This document shows positions 19,059-27,052 of a stretch of 64,000 bases of DNA, in pieces. The stretch comes from Gemmatimonadota bacterium. Lineage in GTDB: Bacteria > Gemmatimonadota > Gemmatimonadetes > Gemmatimonadales > GWC2-71-9. The notes below the pieces were generated by a model that was given only the letters and a program-made list of their open reading frames with translations, did no database searches and was not told the DNA's origin. Position numbers and translations under genes: made by a program. The stretch lies in assembly GCA_016713785.1 (NCBI GenBank), contig JADJOM010000001.1:62001-126000 (forward strand), read 5' to 3'. The stretch's first letter is position 1. Every line of letters begins with the position of its first letter.

Positions 19059-19100
19059 GCGGTAAAGGCGGTAAAGGCGGTAGGGCGGTAGGGCAGTACG
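19053..19100 (+). repeat. GGCGGTAR octamer array at the DUF4412 stop codon
   Basis: Starts with GCGGTAG, which contains the stop codon, followed by GGCGGTAAA and GGCGGTAG units. The mirrored array at 19165-19188 belongs to pntB. Confidence 0.9.
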
Positions 19101-19131
19101 GCGACGCGACCCTTCGGTGATGGCAACGCAA

Positions 19132-19156
19132 GGCCCGCGGGTGCATCCCGTGGGCC
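19132..19156. terminator. Terminator hairpin between octamer arrays
   Basis: GGCCCGCGGG and CCCGTGGGCC form a 10 bp stem (one G-T pair) around a 5-base loop, followed by GCCTTT. It is central to the convergent DUF4412/pntB pair. Confidence 0.65.
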
Positions 19157-19164
19157 GCCTTTGA

Positions 19165-19188
19165 ACCGCCGTACCGCCCTACCGCCCG
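19165..19188 (-). repeat. GGCGGTAR octamer array at the pntB stop codon
   Basis: On the minus strand, directly after the pntB TGA, reads CGGGCGGTAGGGCGGTACGG. Sense orientation relative to pntB. Confidence 0.85.
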
Positions 19189-19191
19189 TCA

Positions 19192-20599
19192 GTGCATCCC
19201 CGACTCTCCCGCCAGCTGCTTCACCAGCTCGCCGATGACGTTCTTGGCGTCGCCGAAGAGCATCCAGGTGCGGTCGGAGAAGTAGAGCTCGTTGTCGATG
19301 CCGGCGAAGCCGGGGTTCTTGCTGCGCTTGATGGCGAAGATGGTGCGGGCCTTGTCGGCATCGATGATGGGCATGCCGAAGATGGGGCTCGACTTGTCGG
19401 CGCGGGCGGCGGGGTTGACCACGTCGTTGGCGCCGACCACGAGGCAGACGTCGCACTGGGGCATGTCGCCGTTGATCTCGTCCATCTCCACCAGGTCGGT
19501 GTAGGGGGATGTCGGCCTCGGCGAGGAGGACGTTCATGTGGCCCGGCATGCGGCCGGCCACCGGGTGGATGGCGAACTTGACGGTGATGCCGCGCTTCTT
19601 GAGCTGGTCGTAGAGCTCGCGGACCTTGTGCTGGGCCTGGGCGACGGCCATGCCGTAGCCGGGGACGATGACCACCAGGCTGGCCTGCTCCAGCACCTGC
19701 GCCGCGCCCTCCGCGGTCTCCCCCTTGTACTGCTTCTGCTCCCCGCCCGCGGCCGCGGCCTGCACCTGCCCGAACGCCCCGAAGAGCACGTTGGTGAAGG
19801 AGCGGTTCATGGCCTTGCACATGATGATGGCGAGGATGAGGCCGCTGGAGCCGTCGAGGGCGCCGGCGGTGATCAGGAGCTTGTTGTCGAGCACGAAGCC
19901 CATCGCCACGGCGGAGAGGCCGGCGTAGGCGTTGAGGATGGCGATGACCGTCGGCATGTCGGCGCCGCCGATCGGGATGATGAGCAGCACGCCGAAGAGC
20001 AGCGCCAGCACGATGATCACCGGGAAGAGCCGGGGGGCCCAGTCCGCGGTGGGGTGCAGGGTGAGGGCCACGCCGAGGCCCGCCGCCACCAGCAGCAGGA
20101 CGAGGTTGGTGAGGTTCTGGCCCGGGTAGGTCACCGGCCGCTGCGGGATCCACTTGATCTCCTGCAGCTTGCCGGCGGCCATGAGGCTGCCGGTGAAGGT
20201 GAGGAAGCCGAGGATGATCTCGAGGATGATCGCCACCATGCGGAAGGCGGTCAGGTTCTCGGGGCCCTCGCTGAACCAGAGGTAGTACTTGGCGGTGCCC
20301 ACCAGGCCGGCGGCGAGGCCGCCGAAGGCGTGGGAGAGGGCGGTCCGCTGCGGCACGGCGGTGAGCGGCACGTTGGCGAGCGGCACGCCGACGGCCACGC
20401 CGGCCACGATGGCCACCACGATCCAGAGGTGGTGCACCACGGTGGGCTGGGCCCAGGTGACCAGGATGGCGATGGCCATGCCGGCCACGCCGGCGATCAC
20501 GCCCTTGCGGGCGGTGGCCGGGGTGTTCATCCAGTGCAGCGCGAAGATGAACAGCGCCGTGGCGACGATGTAGGCGACCTGCGCGAGGGCGTGCGTCAT
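19192..20599 (-). CDS. pntB: NAD(P) transhydrogenase subunit beta
   Basis: The membrane and NADP(H)-binding subunit of proton-translocating transhydrogenase, which exchanges hydride between NADH and NADP+. About 465 residues: nine or so membrane helices in the first 270 residues, then the dIII domain with IVPGYGMAVAQAQHKVREL (NADP-binding) and GANDVVNPAARAD, near the end KRSKNPGFAGIDNELY. One frameshift at 19503-19510, where a run of five C breaks DIPYTDLVEMDEIN. All other features are intact, so I treat it as a functional gene with a probable sequence error. It overlaps pntA2 by ATGA. Confidence 0.9.
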
Positions 20600-20973
20600 G
20601 CCGCGTGCCCTCCGCCGGGCCGCTTCTCGTCGGTCTTGAACATCTTGAGCATGCGGTTGGTGATCAGGAAGCCGCTCACGATGTTGGTCATCGAGGCGAA
20701 CAGCGCCACCGCGCCCATGGCGCGGATGAGCGGCGGGTACTCGCCGCCGGCCACGATGATGGCGCCCACCACCGCGATGGCGGAGATGGCGTTGGTGAGC
20801 GACATGAGCGGGGTGTGCAGCAGCCGGGAGACCCGGCGGATGACGCCCATGCCGATGAACGACGAGAGCACGAAGACGAACAGCAGGCCCCAGAAGTCCA
20901 CGTCGGCGGTGGCGTGGGTGGGGGCCGGCGCGGGCTGGTCCGGCGCCTGGGTGGTGGCGGTGAGGCGGCTCAT
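20596..20973 (-). CDS. pntA: NAD(P) transhydrogenase subunit alpha, membrane part (PntA2)
   Basis: A 125-residue protein. An N-terminal Pro/Ala-rich lead precedes four hydrophobic segments including LLFVFVLSSFIGMGVIRRVS and IVSGFLITNRMLKMF, matching the 4TM_PntA domain. It is a separate gene here, as in many bacteria with a three-gene pnt operon. It overlaps both neighbours by 4 bp, so the three subunits are translated together. Confidence 0.9.
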   Translation of the reverse strand: MSRLTATTQAPDQPAPAPTHATADVDFWGLLFVFVLSSFIGMGVIRRVSRLLHTPLMSLTNAISAIAVVGAIIVAGGEYPPLIRAMGAVALFASMTNIVSGFLITNRMLKMFKTDEKRPGGGHAA

Positions 20974-22121
20974 GCGCCCGCCTTGGCGAGGGCGTCCCGG
21001 GTGCGGGCGTGCTTCACCTCGCCCGCGTGGGTGATCACCGCCCCCTGCTGGATGTCATCGTTGAAGTCGAGCACGAAGGCCTTGTCCTTGGTGAACGCCT
21101 GGACGAACGAGGTCAGGTTCCGGGAGAAGAGCAGGCTCGCGTGGTTGGGCATGGTGGCCGGGACGTTGAGCGGCGCCAGGATGGTGACGCCCCCCTCGAC
21201 CACCAGCTGCCCGGGCTTCGAGAGCTCGCAGTTGCCGCCGCCGTCGGCGCCCAGGTCCACGATGACCGACCCCGGCTTCATGGAGCGCACCGTCTCGGCG
21301 GTGAGCAGCTTGGGCGCGAACACGCCGCCGATGAGCGCGGTGGTGATGACCACGTCCGACTGGGCGCACTGGTCGACCAGCATCTGGCGCTGCCGGGCCT
21401 GGTCCTCGGCCGAGAGCTCCTTGGCGTAGCCGCCGCCGGCGGCGGCGCCGTCCTTGAGGTCGATGCCGACGTACTTGGCGCCGACGCTCTCGATCTGCTC
21501 CTTGACCTCGGGCCGCACGTCGGTGGCCAGCACGTTGGCGCCGAGCCGCCGCGCGGTGGCGATGGCCTGCAGCCCCGCCACGCCGGCGCCGATCACGAAC
21601 ACCTTGGCCGGCGTGACCATGCCGGCGGCGGTCATGAACATGGGGAAGTAGCGGTTGAGCTCCGCCGCGGCGAGCAGCACGCCCTTGTACCCGGTGATGT
21701 TGGCCATGGACGAGAGGGTGTCCATGGCCTGGGCCCGGGTGGTGCGCGGGATGGCGTCGGTGGCGAAGGCGGTGACCTGCTTCGCGGCCAGCGGCGGGAC
21801 CACGCCGAGGTTGCGCAGCGGCATCAGGGAGCAGACCACGATGGCGCCGGGCTTGAGCCAGGACACCTCGTCGCGGCTGCCGCCGTGGGTGGGCGGATTC
21901 ACCTTGAGGACGAGGTCGCCGGAGGCCACCAGGGCCCGGGCATCGGCCACCACCTGGGCGCCGACCGCGGTGTAGGCGGCGTCGGCGAAGCCCGCGGCGG
22001 CCCCCGCCCCGGCCTCCACCGCCACCTCGTACCCTGATTGGATGAGTTTCTTGCAGGACTCCGGAACCAGCGCCACCCGCCGCTCGTTGGGAGCGGTCTC
22101 CGCGGGTACAGCGATGCGCAT
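20970..22121 (-). CDS. pntA: NAD(P) transhydrogenase subunit alpha, NAD-binding part (PntA1)
   Basis: A 383-residue cytosolic dI subunit. ETAPNERRVALVPESCKKL at the start is the alanine dehydrogenase/PNT N-terminal signature. RAQAMDTLSSMANITGYKGV and the Rossmann motif VIGAGVAGLQAIATARRLGA follow, then the NAD-pocket segment DLGADGGGNCE. It is the first gene of the pntA1-pntA2-pntB operon. The start at 22121 is supported by homology to the extreme N-terminus of the family. Confidence 0.93.
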   Translation of the reverse strand: MRIAVPAETAPNERRVALVPESCKKLIQSGYEVAVEAGAGAAAGFADAAYTAVGAQVVADARALVASGDLVLKVNPPTHGGSRDEVSWLKPGAIVVCSLMPLRNLGVVPPLAAKQVTAFATDAIPRTTRAQAMDTLSSMANITGYKGVLLAAAELNRYFPMFMTAAGMVTPAKVFVIGAGVAGLQAIATARRLGANVLATDVRPEVKEQIESVGAKYVGIDLKDGAAAGGGYAKELSAEDQARQRQMLVDQCAQSDVVITTALIGGVFAPKLLTAETVRSMKPGSVIVDLGADGGGNCELSKPGQLVVEGGVTILAPLNVPATMPNHASLLFSRNLTSFVQAFTKDKAFVLDFNDDIQQGAVITHAGEVKHARTRDALAKAGA

Positions 22122-22235
22122 CGGGCCTCTCGATTTATGTGACGGGTGTGCCGAATCTATCCGGTCCGGCGCGAGACGCGAGGGGGAAGATCACAAACCC
22201 GGGCCGGGCTGTCATGAATCCGGTCCGGGGCCGGG

Positions 22236-23204
22236 TCAGCGGAGCAGCGTCACCAGGTACGCGGCGTAGATCCCGAGCAGGAGGAGCCCCTCGAGGCGGC
22301 TGACCCGCATGCCGCTGCGAAGCACCGGGAACAGCACGAAGGCGGTCAGCAGCATCCAGACCAGGTCCACACGAAGGGTCTCGGCGGCCACAGGCACCGG
22401 CTGGATCACGGCGGTGACGCCCAGGATGCCGAGGATGTTGAAGATGTTGGAACCGAGCAGGTTGGCCACGGCCACGTCGGTACGGCCCCGGAGTGCGGCC
22501 ACCACCGAGGCCGCCACCTCAGGCATCGAGGTGCCGATGGCCACCACGGTCAGCCCGATGACGCGCTCGGTGAGGCCGGCGAAGCGCGCCAGCTCCACCG
22601 CGCCCAGCACCAGGATCTTCCCGCCGAAGACGAGCAGCAGCAGCCCCGCGCCCACCGCCCCGGCGGCCAGCGCCAGGCGCGCCATCGGCCCGCGCACGGA
22701 GCGCCGCTCCGCCTCGGCGGCGAACTGCGCCTCCTCCGGCCCCCCCACCTGCCGCCGCCCGACGTAGACCATGTAGCCGGTGAAGGCGACGAGGCCGGCC
22801 AGCAGGAAGGCGCCCTCGCTCCGGTCGACCAGGCCATCGCGGGCGACCACCGGCACCAGGCAGCTCACCAGCGCCATGACCGGCCACTCCAGCTTCACGG
22901 TGGAGCCGGTGACCGGCAGACGCGTGATCAGCGCGGTGATCCCCAGCACCCCGACGACGTTGAAGATGTTGGAGCCGATCACGTTGCCCATGGCGATGGC
23001 CGGCTGCCCGCCAAGGGCGGCGGTGGCGCTGACCACCAGCTCGGGCAGGGAGGTCCCCATCGCCACGACCGTCAGGCCGATCACCGCGGGGGTGACACCG
23101 GCGTGGCGCGCGAGGGCGGTGGCGCCGCGCACCAGCAGTTCGCCCCCGCCGGCGAGGACCAGGAGCCCGAGCAGGACCAGGCCAGCCGCGAGGGCAAGGC
23201 TCAT
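22236..23204 (-). CDS. Calcium/sodium antiporter (CaCA family, YrbG-like)
   Basis: A 322-residue membrane protein of about ten helices. It shows the two inverted alpha-repeats of the Ca2+:cation antiporter family: GTSLPELVVSATAAL with GNVIGSNIFNV, and GTSMPEVAASVVAAL with NLLGSNIFNI. Each repeat carries the conserved Glu and Asn used for ion binding. The ATG at 23202-23204 overlaps the stop of the TIGR03545 gene by 4 bp. The cation is predicted to be Ca2+ exchanged for Na+ or H+. Confidence 0.9.
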   Translation of the reverse strand: MSLALAAGLVLLGLLVLAGGGELLVRGATALARHAGVTPAVIGLTVVAMGTSLPELVVSATAALGGQPAIAMGNVIGSNIFNVVGVLGITALITRLPVTGSTVKLEWPVMALVSCLVPVVARDGLVDRSEGAFLLAGLVAFTGYMVYVGRRQVGGPEEAQFAAEAERRSVRGPMARLALAAGAVGAGLLLLVFGGKILVLGAVELARFAGLTERVIGLTVVAIGTSMPEVAASVVAALRGRTDVAVANLLGSNIFNILGILGVTAVIQPVPVAAETLRVDLVWMLLTAFVLFPVLRSGMRVSRLEGLLLLGIYAAYLVTLLR

Positions 23205-25036
23205 GGGAGCCGGGGCAGGGAAAGCCCGCCGGCCGCCCCGCGCGTGAGGCGCTTGAGTTCCGTCTCCAGCCGCTGCTGCACGCCGTCGAGCTGCGACTTC
23301 TCCACCGGCAGCCGCGCCAGCGCCTGACTGGAGAACTCCCCCACCCTGCCGCGCAGTGCGGTGAGCTGCTGGTCCACCAGCTGGTCCACCGCCGCGCGCG
23401 CCTTCTGCTCCGCCCGCGCCAGCTCCTCGCTCACCAGCCCCTTGAGGCGGTCGGCGATGGCGTCGTCGAGGTTGGACTGCACCCGGAGCGTGGGGCTCGC
23501 GATGGTGCCGCCCAGCTCGGCCCGCACCCGGAGCTGGGTCAGCCCGCTCACCACCCGCCAGACGGTGTTCTCGACCAGCCCGGCCGCGCGGAGCCGGCTG
23601 GTGTCGGCGCTCCACGCGGCGCGGTCGCTGGTGAGGTCCCAGCTGCCGTGCAGCCGGTCGCCGGAGAGGCTGAAGCTGAAGCCGACGGTGCTGGTCCCGG
23701 GGTTCACGGCGAAGGGCAGCCCCGGGAGCGGGATGGCCGGGAGCGGCACGCCCCCCACCCGCGCCACCAGCGAATCGGTGGGCGCCGCGCCGTAGTGCCG
23801 CGAGAGCAGCGCCAGGGTGACGTCGAGCGGGGTGGCGCCGCCGATCCGCCCCGCGGCGCTCAGCGTGGCGGGCCGGCCGTAGAGCGCCGGCTGGCTGGTG
23901 ATGCCGCCGAAGCTGGCCTCGAATCGGTGCTGCTCCCCCTGCCCCGCCGCGAGGTCGATGCTCCCCTGCCGCAGCAGGAAGCGGGGATACTCCCGCTCCC
24001 TGGGGAACTCGACGGTGGTGCCGTCCAGGCGGGTGCGCTTGGGACCGGGCCGGTTCCACGGCTGCAGGCCCGGCGGCACGTACTTCTGCAGCACCTGCGC
24101 GTAGTACAGCGCCTGCTGGAAGTAGTCGGTGCTCTGCTGCCCGAAGAGCGACTGCCCGATGTTGGGGGCGTCGAAGCTGGGCAGGTTGAGCAGCCCCTTG
24201 GCGAAGGCGTAATCGCGCTGGCGGGCGGCATCGACGTCGGCGAGGCCCTGCCCCAGCGCCGCGGCGGAGCCCCGCGCGGTCTGTTCCAGCGCCTGCAGCC
24301 GCTGCCGGGCCTGTTTGACCCGGTCGAGGGTGCGCTGCACCTGCTGCGCGGCGTCGCGGGCGCCGGCGAGGCCGAGCTTCTTCGGGTCGGTCTGCGCCAG
24401 CCGGGTGGCGAGCGCGCCGGCGCTGTCGACCAGCGGCGTGAGCTCGAGGGCGGCCAGCGACTGCTCGAAGGCGGCGCGGGTGGAATCCACCTGGCCGAGG
24501 AACGCCTTGGCCGCCTGCACCGAGCCGAGCTGCTCGGGGTTGAGCACCAGGCTCTTGACCGTGTCCACCCGGCCCAGGGCGAGCTTGGGGAAGTTGAATT
24601 TGTCGCGGGCCCAGGCCTCGGTCTCGCGCAGCAGCCGGCCGGCGGGGCTGTTGGGGTCGGCGGGGCGCGCGGGAGTGGCGCGGGTGGTCAGGAAGCGGAG
24701 GCCCGACAGCTGCACCTGGTCGATGACGATCTTCTTCTCGGCCAGCGGCACCGGGTCGAGGTCCACGGTGATGGTGCCGGCCTCGAGCAGGTTGCGGGCG
24801 GGGTTCCGCGGGTCGGCGATGGCGAGGTCGCCCACGTCCACCGCCACGTCGCCCTCGCGGATGACGAGGCGGCCGATGTCCACCTGGGTGCCCAGGGTCT
24901 CCGACAGGCTGTCCTCGGCGGATTTCCGGATCAGCGTCTCGGCGAAGAGGAACCAGCAGATCACCAGCGCCACGAAGGCGAGCAGGATGACGCCGACGGC
25001 GCGCCAGCGGAAGATCTTGAAGGCGGCGCGGGTCAT
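23201..25036 (-). CDS. TIGR03545-family protein (AsmA-like, membrane-anchored)
   Basis: A 611-residue protein. One transmembrane helix at residues 12-30 (VGVILLAFVALVICWFLFA) is followed by an AsmA-like region (SETLGTQVDIGRLVIREGD). A long coiled-coil middle (residues about 200-290, rich in QQVQRTLDRVKQARQRLQAL) precedes a second beta-rich region and a helical C-terminus. The TIGR03545 and TIGR03546 families always occur as neighbours; the pair's role is unknown, but AsmA-like architecture suggests envelope lipid transport or biogenesis. The start at ATG 25036 overlaps the TIGR03546 gene by 4 bp. Confidence 0.8.
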   Translation of the reverse strand: MTRAAFKIFRWRAVGVILLAFVALVICWFLFAETLIRKSAEDSLSETLGTQVDIGRLVIREGDVAVDVGDLAIADPRNPARNLLEAGTITVDLDPVPLAEKKIVIDQVQLSGLRFLTTRATPARPADPNSPAGRLLRETEAWARDKFNFPKLALGRVDTVKSLVLNPEQLGSVQAAKAFLGQVDSTRAAFEQSLAALELTPLVDSAGALATRLAQTDPKKLGLAGARDAAQQVQRTLDRVKQARQRLQALEQTARGSAAALGQGLADVDAARQRDYAFAKGLLNLPSFDAPNIGQSLFGQQSTDYFQQALYYAQVLQKYVPPGLQPWNRPGPKRTRLDGTTVEFPREREYPRFLLRQGSIDLAAGQGEQHRFEASFGGITSQPALYGRPATLSAAGRIGGATPLDVTLALLSRHYGAAPTDSLVARVGGVPLPAIPLPGLPFAVNPGTSTVGFSFSLSGDRLHGSWDLTSDRAAWSADTSRLRAAGLVENTVWRVVSGLTQLRVRAELGGTIASPTLRVQSNLDDAIADRLKGLVSEELARAEQKARAAVDQLVDQQLTALRGRVGEFSSQALARLPVEKSQLDGVQQRLETELKRLTRGAAGGLSLPRLP

Positions 25037-25551
25037 TCGGGGTTGAACCAGGCGTAGACGTTGTAGGCCTTCGACGCCTTGAGGCCCTTCATGAAGCGGG
25101 AGTTCATCACCCTGGCGCCGTAGGTGGCGCGGTAGCGGGCGATGGCCAGCTTGGCGCCCCAGTAGATCGGTACCGTGAGCACCAGCCAGGTGACGATGCT
25201 GCCGAGGGTCACGGAGTTGTTGAAGTTGGTGTAGGGCAGCAGCGGGATGTTGTACCAGTCGGTCCACAGGCCGGCCAGGCCGGGGGCGCGGAGCAGCGCC
25301 AGGCCCACGCGGTCGAAGAGCGGGTCGAGCAGGAAGCCCACCGGGGTGAACAGCGCCAGGCCGAGCATCCCGCCGCCGAAGGAGACGTTGAGCAGGACGA
25401 TGGCGGCGAAGAGCACCAGGTTGTGGGCCGAGAGCAGCGGGGTAAGCCCGATCCCGGCGCCCAGCATGATCCCCGCCGCCACCTGACCGGGGGTGCCGTC
25501 GGAGTGGAGGGTCTTGAACAGGGACTGGAAGAGCTTGAGGACCGTCAGCAT
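25033..25551 (-). CDS. TIGR03546-family (DUF2062-like) membrane protein
   Basis: A 172-residue protein with three or four membrane helices. It starts MLTVLKLFQSLFKTLHSDGT and has GIGLTPLLSAHNLVLFAAIV, the signature of TIGR03546/DUF2062. It is the first gene of a three-gene operon with the TIGR03545 protein and a CaCA antiporter, all joined by 4 bp overlaps. The function is not known. Confidence 0.8.
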   Translation of the reverse strand: MLTVLKLFQSLFKTLHSDGTPGQVAAGIMLGAGIGLTPLLSAHNLVLFAAIVLLNVSFGGGMLGLALFTPVGFLLDPLFDRVGLALLRAPGLAGLWTDWYNIPLLPYTNFNNSVTLGSIVTWLVLTVPIYWGAKLAIARYRATYGARVMNSRFMKGLKASKAYNVYAWFNPE

Positions 25552-25581
25552 ACCCGGAAGAATAGGCGGGGTTTGGGGGTA

Positions 25582-25622
25582 GAGAAAAGGGAAGAGGGAA
25601 AAGGGAAGCGGGAAGCGGGAAC
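25582..25622 (+). repeat. GGGAAGC heptamer array
   Basis: AAGGGAAGAGGGAAAAGGGA then GCGGGAAGCGGGAA. It lies between the chrA stop and the TIGR03546 start, both on the minus strand, next to a copy of the 55 bp dispersed repeat. Confidence 0.75.
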
Positions 25623-25623
25623 C

Positions 25624-25678
25624 GGCAACCGAGCGCCCTTCAGGAGCCGCGAAGCGGCGACTTGGGCGCGAGGGAGTG
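25624..25678 (-). repeat. 55 bp dispersed repeat, copy 1
   Basis: On the minus strand it begins CACTCCCTCGCGCCCAAGTC and contains a GCCGCTTCGCGGC hairpin. It matches 48685-48739 at 52 of 55 positions. Confidence 0.8.
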
Positions 25679-25693
25679 CGGGAAGCGGTGGGG

Positions 25694-26989
25694 CTAGGAG
25701 ATCAGCGCGCGGGCGATGCCGAGGAGGGCCGCGGCGCCGAGGACGGGGAGGACGCCGACCTTGAAGCGGACCAGCGCGACGAGGGCGGCGAGGGCGAGGA
25801 GCAGGTTGGGGAGGTCGAACCCGCCGCCCCGGAGGTCGGGCCAGAAGACGTGGCGGCCGAAGAAGACCGCGAGGCCCAGCATGACGCCCACCACGGCGGC
25901 GGTGACGCCGGTGAGCGGCGCGGTGAAGCGGGGCTCGCCGTGGGTGGACTCGACCAGCGGCCCGCCGGCCAGGATGAACAGGAACGATGGCAGGAAGGTG
26001 AACCAGGTGGCCACCAGCGCCCCGGCGATGCCGGAGGCGAGCGGATGCGCCGCGCCGAGGGGCGTCACCTGCCACCCGCCGACGAAGCCCACGAAGGTCA
26101 CGACCATGATGAGGGGCCCGGAGGTGCTCTCGCCGAGGGCCAGGCCGTCGATCATCTGCGGGCCGGTGAGCCAGCCGTAGTGGCCGACCGCCCCCTGGTA
26201 CACGTAGGGGAGCACGGCGTAGGCGCCCCCGAAGGTGAGCAGCGCCGCGGTGGTGAAGAACCAGGCCATCTGGGTGAGGGCGCCGTGCCAGCCGTGGGCC
26301 AGGGCCAGCGCGCCGATGGGGATGATCCAGCACGCGAGCCCCAGCGCCACCACGCGCACGAAGCGCGGCAGCGACCAGCGGGCGTGGGGCGGTGGCGGTG
26401 CGGCGTCATCGACCACCGCCGCGGGCGCGCCGTGGGCGGGCGTGGCCCGGGCAAAGGCGGCGGGCAGGAGCCGCTGGCCTGCGAGCCCCGCGAGCGCGGC
26501 GGCGGCGATCACCAGGGGGAACGGGACGCCGAGCAGCGTGTTGGCGCCGAAGCCGAGCAGCGCGATGCCCCAGAAGAGCGGGTGGGTGAGGGTGCGGCGG
26601 CCGATGCGGTGCACCGCGTGCAGCACCAGGGCGAGCACCGCCGGCTGGAGCCCGGCGAAGACCCCCGCCACGGCGGGGAGGTGACCCAGCGCCGCGTAGG
26701 TCCACGAGAGCAGGATGAGCAGCACCAGCGAGGGCAGCACGAAGCAGGCGCCGGCCACGAGCCCGCCGGGGGTGCGGTGCAGCAGCCAGCCGATGTAGGT
26801 GGCGAGCTGCTGGGCCTCGGGGCCGGGGAGCAGCATGCAGTAGTTGAGCGCGTGGAGGAACCGGCCCTCGCTCACCCAGCGGCGCCGCTCCACCAGCTCC
26901 TCGTGCATGATGGCGATCTGCCCCGCCGGCCCCCCGAAACTCACGCAGCCGAGCCAGAACCAGAAGCGCGCGGCGGCACCGAACGGCAC
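25694..26989 (-). CDS. chrA: Chromate transporter, two-domain ChrA
   Basis: A 431-residue membrane protein with two CHR domains. The first has FWLGCVSFGGPAGQIAIMHE and YCMLLPGPEAQQLATYIGW, the second FFTTAALLTFGGAYAVLPYV and DGLALGESTSGPLIMVVTF. Both carry the conserved FGGP/FGGA and PGP motifs of the ChrA family, which expels chromate. No in-frame ATG lies near the N-terminus; GTG 26987-26989 gives a sensible start, but a longer form is possible. It is divergent from thrA with a 63 bp gap. Confidence 0.88.
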   Translation of the reverse strand: MPFGAAARFWFWLGCVSFGGPAGQIAIMHEELVERRRWVSEGRFLHALNYCMLLPGPEAQQLATYIGWLLHRTPGGLVAGACFVLPSLVLLILLSWTYAALGHLPAVAGVFAGLQPAVLALVLHAVHRIGRRTLTHPLFWGIALLGFGANTLLGVPFPLVIAAAALAGLAGQRLLPAAFARATPAHGAPAAVVDDAAPPPPHARWSLPRFVRVVALGLACWIIPIGALALAHGWHGALTQMAWFFTTAALLTFGGAYAVLPYVYQGAVGHYGWLTGPQMIDGLALGESTSGPLIMVVTFVGFVGGWQVTPLGAAHPLASGIAGALVATWFTFLPSFLFILAGGPLVESTHGEPRFTAPLTGVTAAVVGVMLGLAVFFGRHVFWPDLRGGGFDLPNLLLALAALVALVRFKVGVLPVLGAAALLGIARALIS

Positions 26990-27052
26990 GGGGGCGAGGG
27001 GCTCCGCGCCGCCCTTACCGGTCCCGTCGGGAGGTGATATCCTTCGCGCGCC

